Shown: piece by piece, positions 34,601-45,737 of the stretch | Numbering within the stretch: position 1 is the stretch's first letter | Layout: each line of letters starts with the position of its first letter | Assembly: GCA_021399445.1 (NCBI GenBank) | Contig: JAJTUQ010000001.1 | Location: 7,130,001-7,194,000 of the forward strand | DNA from: Xylogone sp. PMI_703 | Lineage: Eukaryota > Ascomycota > Leotiomycetes | DNA: 64,000 nucleotides | Reading direction: 5' to 3' | Made by a program: the position numbers and the translations under genes | Notes under the pieces: generated by a model | What the model was told of the DNA's origin: nothing | Seen by the model: the letters and a program-made list of their open reading frames with translations, nothing else | The model's database searches: none

Positions 34601-37115
34601 AATATTTGATCAGTTCCATATGACGAGTATTTGTGGCGGCACCCTTCTCGTTGGCGGTTTGCGGAGCAAGCAAACGAGAGAAAATTGTCTCTAGATCAAC
34701 AGTTTTTCGGACCCCAATAGTTGATAGAAATTTCTCCTTTACCCCCTGGCAAGTAACTATTGGGAGGTCATCGAATAGCTTGACAGATGAAAAGTAGGAT
34801 TCATTGGGTTTTTTCATACCGAGCTTCGTAGGAATGATGGTATGTTGTTTAAGAAGGGAGGCCACAGTCTCCCTCGAACTTGAGCTCAGTGCCTCCCACG
34901 CTCGGGAAATGACCTGTAAAATTTGAGTTGCAAATGCTGGTGAAGTGAAGAGATTCTGGTCAGCTGGCCTGCTAGGATTGGACTCAATTAAATATCGCAG
35001 CCAGGGAACAATTTCAAGGGGCTCCCAACCCAGTGCTTGGAGCTCATGGACGTTTAGACTTCTCGTAAACTGAAAGGGGAGCGTCGTTGGCGGAAGCGGA
35101 ACCTCAGGAGGTATCTTTGCGGCATTGAGATAGTTCGTTATGCTGCCAAGTGTGATTATATCACCTTTACCTTCCATCTCACTTATAGTAGCCACCACAA
35201 CATCAAGAAGTGAATGTATAGTTGGCCCATCAATATCACCACTCACAGCTTTGCGAGCAGCCCAACTGATAAACTGAATCAGCTGATCTTTGGTTAGAGC
35301 TTTTGCTTCTAGCTCAGCTTTAACATCACTGACAGTGATGTCCATAATAAGGCCGAAGTCTTTAAGTTTGGTGACAAATTCACATTCGGCAATATCATTC
35401 GGTACAACAGGTATTCCATCTACAAAACCGCTTAAGTCTTCCGTAGCAAGGCGGACTTTTGTAGTAGGTAGTACGCCAGAAGTGCTATATATTTCGATTG
35501 AAGGCTTTTTGTATGCCATCCAGAAAGCCTCTTCTACAATCTGTGAGACGTGGGAACTTGGTGTAGAATCGCCAAACGTGAAAGATCTTAAAATATGTAA
35601 TGCTTCAGGCATGAAAGTAGCTAGTTCTACTTTGGTGACTTTACCGGCATGACCTGCAGTTTCTGCAGCACGCCTGATTTTGTTGGATAGGTCAGACATT
35701 TCATTTGAAAAGGCAAGTCGTGACATAATTCCAGCCACTCTTAGCATCTCAACATTCCATGTTCTGACCCATCGTGCATTCAAATCAATGGACTCTCGCT
35801 CTACAGTTGGGATAACTGATGGAGCTGATAGATGCAACCCCGCACCGGTAGTCTGATGTGTTGGGAAGCCAATGAATATGCGGCCGCCGGGTTTCTTGCT
35901 TGGAAGGACAGAAGCAAAGACATCTACGCCTTTAGTTACACTGTTCTCCTTTGCAAAAGCTGCACTCTCGTCATAAGAAGATGTTAGAATGGCTATCTTC
36001 GTAGTTTTGGGTGGTGGTTTCTTGGTTGCACGCTCAAGCTCTGCCGCAAAGTTGGCGTTGACATATGTTTTTACTGCGGCAGTAGTGACTCGTAAAAACA
36101 CATGCGCTGTTGTTTGAGCTGTCAGGTCTTCTAGAATGACTTCTTGTAAAGCTTTCTCTTCTCGTATAGCCTTACTTTTTACTTGGGAGTGGCTGGAGGA
36201 AGCAGTGAGGCGAGAAAAGAAGGACCGTAGGGATGGAACATCAGATGAGCCACTGCCATAGCCACTATCATAGCTGCTCGACTTTTGCACCGACGCAGAT
36301 ATCGATGGTTTCCATCCAACCACGTTCATGAAAGTCGCATCCATTTGGACACTCTCTCTTTCTAGGCTCTGAACTTTCATTAACCCCTCCTTGGTTCTTG
36401 TCTCCGCATCCCTAGCGATTGGAACCTCTACACTGGGCGCTGCCTTCTTCTGCAAGGTAATAATCCTCCAGTCATCAACCCATAGTTCGAGTTTTTGTAG
36501 AGCCACGAAGGTTAAACTTGTGGATAAGAACTGGCATATTGACAACAAATTCGGCATTGGGGTTGTGTTATTTCGGTAATCGAGAACGAAGCTGGTATTC
36601 GGATTTCCTTCACCACTAGGCAGCTGTAACTTTCTGGTAAAAAGAGAATTGCCTTTCCAGTAGAAAGCCATAGCTTCATTTCCAGAACTAACAAATGGTT
36701 CCTCACAATCGGCAAAGACACTATAGAAACCAACCCCAAAAGCTCCAATTTTTGTCTCATCGGGGTTTCCTTCGGCAATCCTCTTTAACCTCGACCAGTC
36801 GTTCACTCCGAATGGCAAACCATCATTCGTAACCAAGAGCCGTTTAAGGGTATGATGAAGGAGAACATGTTTTAAAACCTCAGACTTATCCGTAGTGTTC
36901 GCCAGAGGGACCTGCGCTGAAGGTAACGTCTCGAATTTGATTGTTACGGTTGCGGCCTGCGCATCCGCTGCATTTTGGATCAATTCTCGAAGAGTAGTCC
37001 ATTCTCCGGAGTATCTTGCGAGAACCTTATCGATAAGCGCACGAGTATTCACTGTGACGGCTTCTTCATCATCGCCATCCTTCAGAGCTGCCGCCCTCAG
37101 TTTTGTGAAGTCCAT
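31684..37115 (-). CDS. Sacsin-like HATPase protein (DUF3684 type) with C-terminal HExxH segment
   Basis: Four exons, 37115-34083, 34030-33374, 33324-31841 and 31777-31684, give 1755 residues. The open frame extends to a GTG at 37136, but the first ATG (MDFTKLRAAAL) at 37115 matches what I expect of the family. The N-terminus is a GHKL (Hsp90/sacsin-type) ATP-binding fold: TLRELIQNAADAQ around 41-53, VTNDGLPFG around 95-103 and GAFGVGFYSVFADCEEP around 124-140. The long middle lacks a recognised fold. A coiled, Glu/Gln/Lys-rich stretch (EERKKQLEAEQRQIREQEEQ) precedes the last part, which contains IVIAHELAHNL (HELAH at 1707-1711) followed by EHSAEHSFYTE. The spacing HExxH plus downstream Glu resembles zinc peptidases. 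Fungal proteins of this kind are large and mostly uncharacterised; a chaperone role is inferred from the ATPase fold only. Confidence 0.85.
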
Positions 37116-37675
37116 CCTGACCTCGTATTTATCCACAGCACCTCCCTATGAACTACCAGTGTTTGGTGTTATGGAAGTATTGGCATTGTACTCGTGGCTC
37201 TCATAGAGTTGGGATCGAAAACGAAGGAATCGAGGTTAACATTAGTCGTTGAGGCAATGGTGACGAGGCTTACAGATGTTTCGGTGAGGTGAAGCGGAAG
37301 GCTGACAAGAAAGGCTGCGGCGTGGCGAGAGAGTACACGAGTTGCGAGTCACTGCCTAGGCACCAATTGTCTACTATCAACGAGAATGCAGAATTCTGCA
37401 AGGCGCCACCTCCGAGATATGTATATTTGAGAAACGCTACTTAGTAGAAATCACGTTTCTAATTTCATGTGTAGTGGCTTACGCAATGTTTACCGCATAG
37501 TGAAAGCCATCAGCGCTGTATCGGACTTAAAACTGTTCCTCGCCGACAGCACCTGTAACCAAATTGATTCCCAATACTCTATTCATTTAAATTAGTGAAG
37601 CTACGGCGACAACAGCTCATAACGCCAAATATGATATAAGATCCCAAACACCACAGCATTATTTATTACCTCTCT
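37116..37675. other. Spacer upstream of the sacsin-like gene
   Basis: 560 bp between two minus-strand genes, expected to hold the promoter of the sacsin-like gene and the 3' end of the MMTAG2-like gene. A few GC-rich and CT-rich tracts are present (37260-37350). No gene seen. Confidence 0.4.
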
Positions 37676-38600
37676 TCAATGTCGTTTATCCTCATATTCT
37701 CTTGCATCTCTCCTATCTCGTATCTGTGGCGACCTACTTCGTCGCGAGTCTTGGTCATCGTCTCTTCCAGAATGCCGATAATACCTATCATCCCGTCTAG
37801 ATCTCTGCCTATCACCGCTTCGACTTCGATACCGTCGTTCCTTCCTATCACGGCTTCGGCTTCGGCTTCTGGCTCTCGCATCCGAATGCTCCTCGCGTCT
37901 TCGTCTATGATGATGCCGTTCTCGGCCAGCGCTTCGTGATCGATGTCTGTGCCGATGATGTCTACGTTCCCTGCTTCGACTTCGACTTCTGCCGTCCCTC
38001 CTTCCCTTTTGTGATTCTTTCTTCTCGTGTGTAGGATCTCTACGTCCCCGTATCAAACCTCCTTCTAGCGAGTCCTCGGTGATTTTTGACGGCTCATTAT
38101 CGGCGAACTTTCCCACGAACTCTCCAAAGCCTCGCCCCTTTCCCACATCTTCAATCTCATCATCGCCAATCTTGGTCTCCTTAACTACTCTATTGATTTC
38201 CTTTACGTCTACTGCATTTGCCCCCGTGCCTTCGCCATTGCCTCTAGGAGTAACAGGAAGCCCTAGCGCTCTCGCAAGGGCATCTTCTTCTGCTTCTTTG
38301 ATTCGTTGGATTTCTTCCTTGCGCTCCCGAATCCGCCTCTCTTCCGCAGACTCGCCTGTTGCGTTCTTATCCTCTCCTTTAGCATACCATGTTAGATCTT
38401 TCCCTTTTTGCCAGCGACCAACGGGGGCCATTAGACTGTGGCCGAGGTAATTCTCTCGGTGCTATCCAATATGGATCATCAGTGTTGAATTGCCACAACT
38501 AAGAGAACTGAGACGTTACCTGTGATGTAGCTACTTCATCCCAACTAAAATTCACACCGCCTCGAGAGCCTGATTTTCGAATTGAGGAAAGGAGATCCAT
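37676..38600 (-). CDS. MMTAG2-like Arg/Ser-rich nuclear protein
   Basis: Two exons, 38600-38520 and 38461-37676, give 288 residues. The first 60 residues show the conserved MMTAG (multiple myeloma tumour-associated 2-like) N-terminus: SGSRGGVNFSWDEVATSQHR, ENYLGHSLMAPVGRWQKGK and DLTWYAKG. A charged helix follows (RRIRERKEEIQRIKEAEEDA) and then ALARALGLPV. The second half is a dense RS/RD/HR domain (RSRSRSRERR, HHRHRHRSRSAGR), typical of splicing-associated proteins. The biochemical role of this family is not known; nuclear location with RNA processing factors is inferred from the RS tail. It is divergent from MED6 with 344 bp between starts. Confidence 0.88.
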
Positions 38601-38944
38601 GATTTCCTATCTAGTATCAAATCAAAGCTTGAAAGATTACTCTGGCGCGAAGGGGTTCTTGAGTGTTCACGCGACAGTGCATGGAGCTTGTGATTCTGAA
38701 GGTCGGAGATGGTTGGCAGAATTTCGCGGGGCGTGTTAGGTTTAGCCAGACTTAGATGACCTCTCTCGCCTCTTACGCTGTGACCGGCAACGCTAGCGGC
38801 CGCTATGCTCCCGTGCAAGCAACCCCGGAGCTTGACCTCACCTCACAACATTCATCAAGAAAGCTGAGAAATAATATTGCACCTACATCCACGCTCAGTA
38901 CTTGTATGCGAATTTGGTGCATGGGCTATTAACACGCAAACAAA
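38601..38944. promoter_or_regulatory. Divergent promoter region MMTAG2-like/MED6
   Basis: A 344-bp spacer separates the two start codons and must contain both promoters. No TATA box is evident, in line with housekeeping expression. Confidence 0.55.
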
Positions 38945-39970
38945 ATGGCTTCTCAGCCTTTAGATGAGATCCAATGGCGGTCTCCTCCAATTGCCCAGGG
39001 AATGCAAGGGATCCATTCGAACTCAGTCCTCTTCTATTTCGCACAATCGCCATTCTATGATCCTACATCCAACAATGCGGTTCTCATGTCACAAGCAATG
39101 TTTAACCCAAATATGCTACACATTATCCAAACCCGTGAAGCTTTTGAGGGCCGGTTGAAAACTATGTCAGGGCTGGAATTTATGGTTGCACAAGAGCCAG
39201 CTGAGATGGCTCCTGGTGCTGGGACCGGAGTCTGGGTCATACGGAAACAGACAAGGAGGAAAAGGCAGGGGGAAGAAGATGAGATAACAGTGCATGCGAC
39301 ATATTTCGTGGTTGGTGAAAACATCTACATGGCTCCTACACTTGGGGATGTTGTCGGCAGCCGAATGGTAAGCTCTGCAAACACCGTATCTAGCATATAA
39401 ATATTAATATTTGAAAAGCTCTCGATACTCTCATCTCTAAACAAGTTTATATCTACCGCGGCCGATCTTCCAGAATTTACTCCAGCGCTTGGGCACACAT
39501 ATCTCCCCCCAACTACAACTAAAGCCGCGAAAGCTCCTGAATCGCAATTGGCACAAGTGACTAAAGAGAACACTCCTTTACCCGATGTGGTATCAGATAC
39601 CAAGAAAACTAACACCTCATCTATGAAGAGTAGTAGCTACGCCAGTAGTCGTCTTCTCGAAGAATCTCTCGCTATAACCATGAAGTATGGTGATGAGTAT
39701 ATGGATGAGAATCCAATTACTGGATATCCCGGAGAATTCCACCTTTCTTCATCAGGAAGGAAAGAGAAGGATAAACCAACAACTGCACCATTGGCCAAGG
39801 CATCCTCGACAACTGGAGGCAAACCTGCTGGGCCAGCATTAACCATTCCTAAAATTGATCCTGCAACGGTGAAGAAAGCAACAAAGAGCCCGAAGACGCC
39901 AGGCATGCCAAAACCGAAAAGGAAAAAGAGTGGTAAAATTGGAACACCTGGCAATATTAGCCCAACGTGA
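38945..39970 (+). CDS. MED6: Mediator subunit 6
   Basis: Two exons, 38945-39367 and 39419-39970, give 324 residues; the 51-nt intron begins GTAAGC and ends AAAAG. The Med6 fold fills the first 170 residues: EIQWRSPPIAQGMQGIHSN, VLFYFAQSPFYDPTSNN, FEGRLKTMSGLEFMVAQEP, VWVIRKQTRRKR, TYFVVGENIYMAPTLGDVVG. MED6 sits in the head module of Mediator and contacts the middle module and RNA polymerase II. The remainder is a Ser/Thr/Pro/Lys-rich tail ending in a basic patch (PKPKRKKSGK), common in fungal MED6. It is convergent with the NCS1 permease, 186 bp between stops. Confidence 0.95.
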
Positions 39971-40156
39971 TCTGGGTTACAGTTTTTACTAGAGGGCTAT
40001 TATGGCGACATTTTGTTGGGCGCAAGCATGCTGAATGGAGTAAGAGGTTACTGGTCACTAAGAGAATATACCTATGCTTTATTATGGAGTTCATAAAGTT
40101 CACAGAAGTCTTTTTGCTTTAGTCTAATGGTCGTCATAAATCACTGCATCAGCTGT

Positions 40157-42155
40157 TCAACCCAGACTGACAGCTTTCTCATTGACCTCCGCCGCCTTCT
40201 TGTTCGAATAACCATCTCCGGGATCGCTTTCTACATCAAGAGCCACACCGGAGACTAGTTCCCCTCTCTCTTCAGATCGAATATAGTCCTTTGGTTCATG
40301 CCACTCGCGGAGAGGAAACTGAAGTGGAGGAGGCGAGATAATGTTTGCACCCCAGTATACGAAAAAGCTAAGGAAGAGACCAATAGGATATGCAAAATAG
40401 TACGCTTTGGTGACGCCTAGGGGTGCGCTCACACCCATGTTATTCAAAAAGCCATAGAAGTTGGGGATGATTCCAATGATATATGCCACATATGCTCTCC
40501 AGTTCCACCCGCCAATATAATGGTAGACACCTGATTTCCGAGAAGTATAAAGATCGTCAATTTCCAAGTAGCCACGAGATATGATGTAGTAGTGGCAAAG
40601 GAGGACGCCGGTAATTGCTGAGAGGAAGATCTGATAGGAAGCAAGGAAGGAGATAAATATGCTTGCTGATCCTAGAAGATACCAGGGATTCATGGCAAAA
40701 GAGACTACTGCACAGATGAAGAATCCCTTACGAACGGTAAGATATTTTGGAAAGAGGGCAGCGATATCGTTGCCCGCTGGAAGACTATTCTCAAAGATAG
40801 AGCTAAGGGACAATCAGGATACGATACTCATTGAGGCTGAAGCTCGCATTCTTACCTGAAGATGGCTGAATATGTAAAGCATGCAGCGATGAAGAAACAT
40901 CCCGCTCTATTTGCAGCGGTATAGTTCGCAGTTTGCAGCATATCGAGATATGTTAGCGGGTTCCATATGATTTCCCCAAAAACAATCTGACTACTGCTAC
41001 CGACTAAGTTGCCCACGATTGATACAATAAGCTGTGGCAGAGAGTTAGCGTATCCATTAATAAAATGCCCTATGGATGATGGAAACATTGTGACTGACGT
41101 TAGCGAGAGGGAACCCCAAAAGGTTTCCAAGGATAACATCATTTGGTTTAGTTGCATATCTCTGGAAGTCCGCAGCATTGGAAGCGAATGTAGCGCAATT
41201 TGCAGCTCCTAGTAACAGGAATCGGATAACGAGCCATGCCTTGGTTGACCCATGAGCTGTGCCGGGCTGACGAGCTACTGCACCAACTCCTCCAGCTAGA
41301 GTCAAAGTCCAAGCACACATTGCAATTGCCGAAATGACGAACACAATAAGTTTGGCATATACGAGCGGTCTCATCTTGGGTTTCCATCAGCATCGTTTAC
41401 ATCTTGAACGATTAGTGCAGATCTACCTTTGGTATCGGTATGACAAGAAAGAAGCATGTCAGAATCCAAAAAACAACAAATCCAATCATACCACCCGAGT
41501 CAAGAGCGGAACCACTACCCATAACATTCTTAATATGGGTGATTCTTGGGGTGAGAGCATGTAACATGGCATAGACACATTGTCCACCTTGGACGGCATT
41601 TACGCCATTCCAGACAATAGCCATGACGGCTCGATTGAAAGTAGGCCACCATGCTCCAAAGACACCGAAAGAAGCCCTGTTTAGGATTGGATAACCACTA
41701 TATCAACTATTAGATGCCATTTTACTGTAAGCTTTGGGCCGACTCTGAGACGTACATATGATACTTTGCACCGGCACGACCATTAAGAACTATGACGATG
41801 GCAATCAAACACTGGCCCCCAAAGTTGCACGCAATCGATTCCCACATGCTCAAGCCTAACGCCTGAGCACTGGATGCAGCATACCAATTGGAAACAGTGG
41901 CAGCTGATTGAAAAGAACTGTCAGCCCACCTGGATTTGACCAATTCATCATGCATATTAACTCACTTGCACTGAACCAAAAGGTTAGGTAGGTCCAAAGA
42001 TTCCAGGTCCGGTCGGCGAGCTTCAGCGGACGAATATCATCATTATCCAACCACATATCCTCGCCGTGCACATTTTCAGCACCCTTGGCCTGGAGGTGGG
42101 GAGTTGGAATGCCATCTCGCATCCTCCTTACCACCTTACCAACCATGCCAGACAT
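40157..42155 (-). CDS. NCS1-family nucleobase permease (Fur type)
   Basis: Six exons, 42155-41966, 41903-41756, 41697-41427, 41374-41099, 41031-40856 and 40802-40157, give 568 residues. NCS1 transporters move uracil, allantoin, cytosine, purines or related compounds with protons. Family marks are DNDDIRPLKLADRTW at the start, FSATATVSNWY in helix 1, GYPILNRASFGVFGAWWPTF, WNGVNAVQGGQC, the conserved NAADFQRYATKPND loop with GFPLAN, and the long C-terminal part with about twelve hydrophobic segments overall. Substrate is not decided by these motifs. The tail (YIRSEERGELVSG onward) is cytosolic and Glu/Lys-rich, suited to ubiquitin-controlled turnover, but that is inference. It is divergent from a 2-oxoglutarate dioxygenase gene across a GATA-rich spacer. 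Confidence 0.9.
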
Positions 42156-43197
42156 TTTGTTGCCTGCCTATTGAGCCTGCAGTTGCGGAAAGGCCAAAAT
42201 CCTTCAACTTCAACGGACATGGGAACGGAGGAACAGCGGCTCTTTTAAATCCATTTTTTACTTGAACCAAGAAGATTTAAATAGAGTACACTACTACCTC
42301 TGATTCGTTATCTACACTGCAGGGAGTATCAACTTCAACCAAATTGGCGTATCATGAGCGCCAAGGCTTGAGAGTGTCCGGGCATGGTAATGTGAGCACC
42401 TGCCTGTACAACGCAAGGGCGCTCCCAACGGGAGGGTGTCAGCAACCCTGATAAGCAGAATTTAAGCCTATGTAACTGCAGTCTGGGGATAAAGTGCACT
42501 CATTTAGCTAGTCTCGGGGCTGCCAAGACAAGATAGCGATGGATATCAAGTATCGCTGAGACCTGCGATAAGCACAAGTCCAGAATTCTAGGATGGTGGC
42601 GAATCCCGCCCATATGCCTCCGCTTTGAAGACGTATCGATCGCATCAATGATATCTATCTGAGGGGATGATAGCTTATGATATGAATCGAGGCTTGGAAT
42701 TAGGCTTTTCATATCTCTCTTCGTCTCGGCCGAGGCTGCACGGTTGGGCGCATGTCGTGGCAGACGGCGCCATTACCACATACGGAGTGATGTCCAGTGA
42801 TAAGATATTGGCGCGTACCGTAATCTTCTCTTCCATTTGAGAACTTCGCAAGGAGCCCTTGCCGTCCTGCCCTTTTCCTATGCCTTCTGGATTCGGCGAT
42901 GTCCGACCAGTGCAGCATTTCGAAAAGTGGGATCAACGATAATCGTGGGGTTGTCTATGCTCTGCACGACCATGCATGACCCGGAAGTTTGACATAGTCG
43001 ACAACCCCAGCCTTTCTGTTGGTGGCGCTGGAATGCATCTACTCCGTAAATATCTTAAAGCTGGGGGTCGTTGATAGATTCTAGAATCCAAGTCTCGAAG
43101 GCTGAGCAAAGTGTGGTCTAGCAGATAACCTTGTACTCAAAAGTTATATTAGCTCTCAATAAATCCTCATATACCGTGCAAGATCCAAGCTCAAAAT
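42156..43197. promoter_or_regulatory. Divergent promoter with at least six GATAA cores
   Basis: This 1042-bp spacer separates the start codons of the NCS1 permease and the dioxygenase. GATAA cores are at 42308-42312 (reverse), 42450-42454, 42488-42492, 42567-42571, 42799-42803 and 43124-43128; a further CGATAATCG lies near 42937. These match the WGATAR/HGATAR sites bound by fungal nitrogen regulators such as AreA/NIT2. With even base use, about two GATAA on both strands would be expected by chance. Two short minus-strand frames (42500-42712, 42709-42936) have no recognisable domain and are not called. Confidence 0.5.
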
Positions 43198-44733
43198 ATG
43201 TCGACCACTACCACCGTCCAGCCCACAACGACTAAGTTGGAGCTCCGAACAGCTTATGGCCCAGTATACCGAGATGTAACACTTACCCTCCCTTGTTTTC
43301 CAGCCGATGAGTCGCTAATTTGATAGGTTCTAAACACTCCGCCCCGCGACTGTACTCCTGAAGAGATACCTATCATTGACTTAGCCCCCCTATACTCCTC
43401 TGAATTTCCCGATCGCAAGGCTCTTGCTGCAGAAATAAGAGCTGCCGCTCTAAATAATGGATTTTTCTATATTAAGAATCATGGCATTTCTGAGGAGACC
43501 ATTGAAAGTGCAAAGAAGCAAGTGCATGCGTACGTTCTATTCAACCCTTCCAAGACACTAGTCTTAAAACTAAATGCTTTTGTAAAAGATTCTTCAAGCG
43601 CCCAGCTGAAGAGAAGATGAAAGTAAGCCAGAAACAGTCAAAGTACTTTAACGGATATAATCCACCGAGGTCCACGAATATCAGTCCCGGTGAGAGTATA
43701 GATGTTAAGGAGTCAGTATGTAATTGTCTCATCTCCTCTTGTTTTTCTCTCAATTAAACGGTAAAGACTAAAGAATTTTGCAGTTCTCCTGGAGGTATGA
43801 GCCACAGTATGACCCTGACCCTAAGCCACTGGATGCCATACCAGAGGAAGTGAAGCCATGGATCCGAGGAGAAAGCTTCGTTTGGGAAGGAACGTCTGAC
43901 ATCCCTAATTTTAAACAAGACGTACTTGCATACTGGCAAGCTTGTCTGACTTTGGCAAGAAGATTGGTAAGGATCTTCGCACTTAGTCTTGATCTCCCCG
44001 AAGACTACTTCGATAGTAGGACTACGTATCCAGGTGCAGATGGCGTGTTTAATTACTATCCACTAACCACGGCGGAAGAGAGGACGAATAACTCTGTTGG
44101 TCTGGGGAGCCACACGGATCTCCAATTATTTACCCTCTTATGGCAAGACTCCGTTGGTGGACTTCAGGTCCTTAACAAAAATGGGCAATGGATCAAGGCA
44201 CGTAGGCTGAAATCTAGTATTATTATTAGCATTGCTAATGTAGTCTATAGGCAGTTCCAGTTGAGGGTACTTTCGTTGTCAATATTGGTGACTTTATGAT
44301 GAGGCTCTGCAACGAGTGAGGATATCCAAATGACGGAGACTCCATAGTCGCTAATATCCCCTTAGTATATACAAAAGCACGGTTCATCGAGTTTATAATC
44401 ACTCGAATCTTGAACGAATAAGCATGCCATTCTTTTTCGGTAAGCAACAAAGCGGATTATGATAAAGTATGCTGACAATTGTAGGACTTAATTTCAATTG
44501 TGTGGAAGGCGTAGTCCCGTCATGCACATCCGAAACTAACCCAGCAAAATACGAACCGATATCTTGTGGTGACTGTAAGTCGCGATTCTAGTGATCATCG
44601 TGATCATGTTCTGACAGATCTAACTCCTACACTAGGGTGCCAACTCAGGTTCAAGCTTGAGAGGGACGAGACTCAAAAGAAGCTTGGAGCTAACAAACAA
44701 GCACCCAGCGCTATTGTAGTTGCTGCGTACTAG
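43198..44733 (+). CDS. 2-oxoglutarate/Fe(II)-dependent dioxygenase (isopenicillin N synthase-like)
   Basis: Eight exons, 43198-43275, 43327-43529, 43589-43715, 43784-44201, 44255-44315, 44366-44439, 44485-44574 and 44636-44733, give 382 residues. The N-terminal DIOX_N part has EIPIIDLAPLYSS and ALNNGFFYIKNHGI. The catalytic core has iron ligands H246 and D248 (GLGSHTDLQLFTLL) and H303 (STVHRVYN), with R313 and S315 (ERIS) for 2-oxoglutarate binding; all are intact. The family covers thymine-7-hydroxylase, gibberellin and flavonoid-type oxygenases and biosynthetic enzymes, so the substrate is open. Lying divergent from a nucleobase permease, it could oxidise an imported pyrimidine or purine. 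Seven introns make it hard to see in a single frame; exon 5 begins after GGCAG, giving ALPVEGTFVVN. Confidence 0.88.
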
Positions 44734-45004
44734 ATAGTTATAGGTCTCAAAATATGCCCCAAAGGTGATTTGACTAATGTTCAGATACTCCAAGTTCTTC
44801 TTTGACTCGTTCCACTTTTGTAAATGGTAGACATCATTGATCACCGGCTATCAACTATAATTGGTTCTTGGTTTTGATAGTTCCAATGCTTGGATATGAC
44901 AAAAGGTGATACCTTTGTGCATAAATATAGCGATAGCGCTACTATGCTACGTGAGACGTAATCATGATTTCCACGGATTAGGTGTTAATAGATCAGGAAA
45001 ACAA

Positions 45005-45535
45005 TTAAATGACCTGTTGCACCAGCTCCATAAGGTCAAAGAATGTCTCTCGTTCTTTGCTCACACTCTCTAGCCCAAAGCCGACTAATATAGTCCTTGA
45101 CTCTCCTGGATTCCTTGTGGAAATTAAGGACGCAATTTGGCTGGTATAGAGGTGACCTTGTATTTCACGTTCTTCTCCGCCGCCACCAATCAACGTTCTT
45201 GGAGTGAGGTGGTTCAATGGCAACATATCTGCCCCACCAGGTGGTAGAGCAGTGTCAAAAGAAGTGGGCGATGCTGAAGATAGCGGAACTTGAATCTATG
45301 GATTCATTAATTGGATTATCAAATTGCAAAACATGACCGATTTTACCCATTGAGCTAGCCTACCACCTTGGGAGATAGTGATCAATATCTTATCAGAGAA
45401 GTAAAGAGATGCGACGTCTGTGTGAATGCCATTTACAGATCCAGCAGCTTGCTTTGTTGTTGCTGGAAACGAAGAATGTTCTAAATTGCTCTTCTCCCCA
45501 TTTGATAAGTTCTCAAGTATTGTTGGAGTAGACAT
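45005..45535 (-). CDS. Proteasome assembly chaperone 3-like protein
   Basis: Two exons, 45535-45347 and 45295-45005, give 159 residues. The ATG at 45535 is used; the frame extends to a TTG only. The sequence shows the compact PAC3/PSMG3 layout: GIHTDVASLYFSDKILITIS followed by QGGRLAQW, then LTPRTLIGGGGEEREIQGHL, ending in RTILVGFGLE and a final helix. PAC3 (Poc3/Irc25 in yeast) pairs with PAC4 to help assemble the alpha ring of the 20S proteasome. The similarity is in pattern and length, and yeast counterparts diverge strongly, so confidence is moderate. It is divergent from DHR1 with 202 bp between the start codons, and convergent with the dioxygenase gene. Confidence 0.65.
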
Positions 45536-45737
45536 AGTGTTTGGCAACTTTGAAGTTTCGACAATGTTTAAGCTCAGACCTCAGCCTTGCGTTGGGCCTT
45601 GCAATAAAGGCGGTGTCCACTCTGGTAATCAGCTTAATATAGTAAAGCGTCAAAATTCTGCCGAGGATTTCTTGAAGGAAGCCCAGGAAATTCCTCCCCG
45701 CACCCAGTAAGCAATCAACTAGATTCAAATTGCTACA
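45536..45737. promoter_or_regulatory. Compact divergent promoter PAC3-like/DHR1
   Basis: Only 202 bp separate the two start codons. A short plus-strand frame runs through it and into the neighbouring gene (45426-45710) but is a shadow of the chaperone exon. Confidence 0.5.

Noticed and set aside
42500..42936. Two adjoining minus-strand frames in the NCS1/dioxygenase spacer, considered as a small regulator or pseudogene
   Set aside because: No zinc-cluster or other domain, and they do not join in phase.
44194..44254. GC donor (AAG|GCACGT) for intron 4 of the dioxygenase gene
   Set aside because: A standard GT donor at 44202 with acceptor GGCAG at 44251-44254 keeps phase and gives ALPVEGT, so the unusual donor is not needed.
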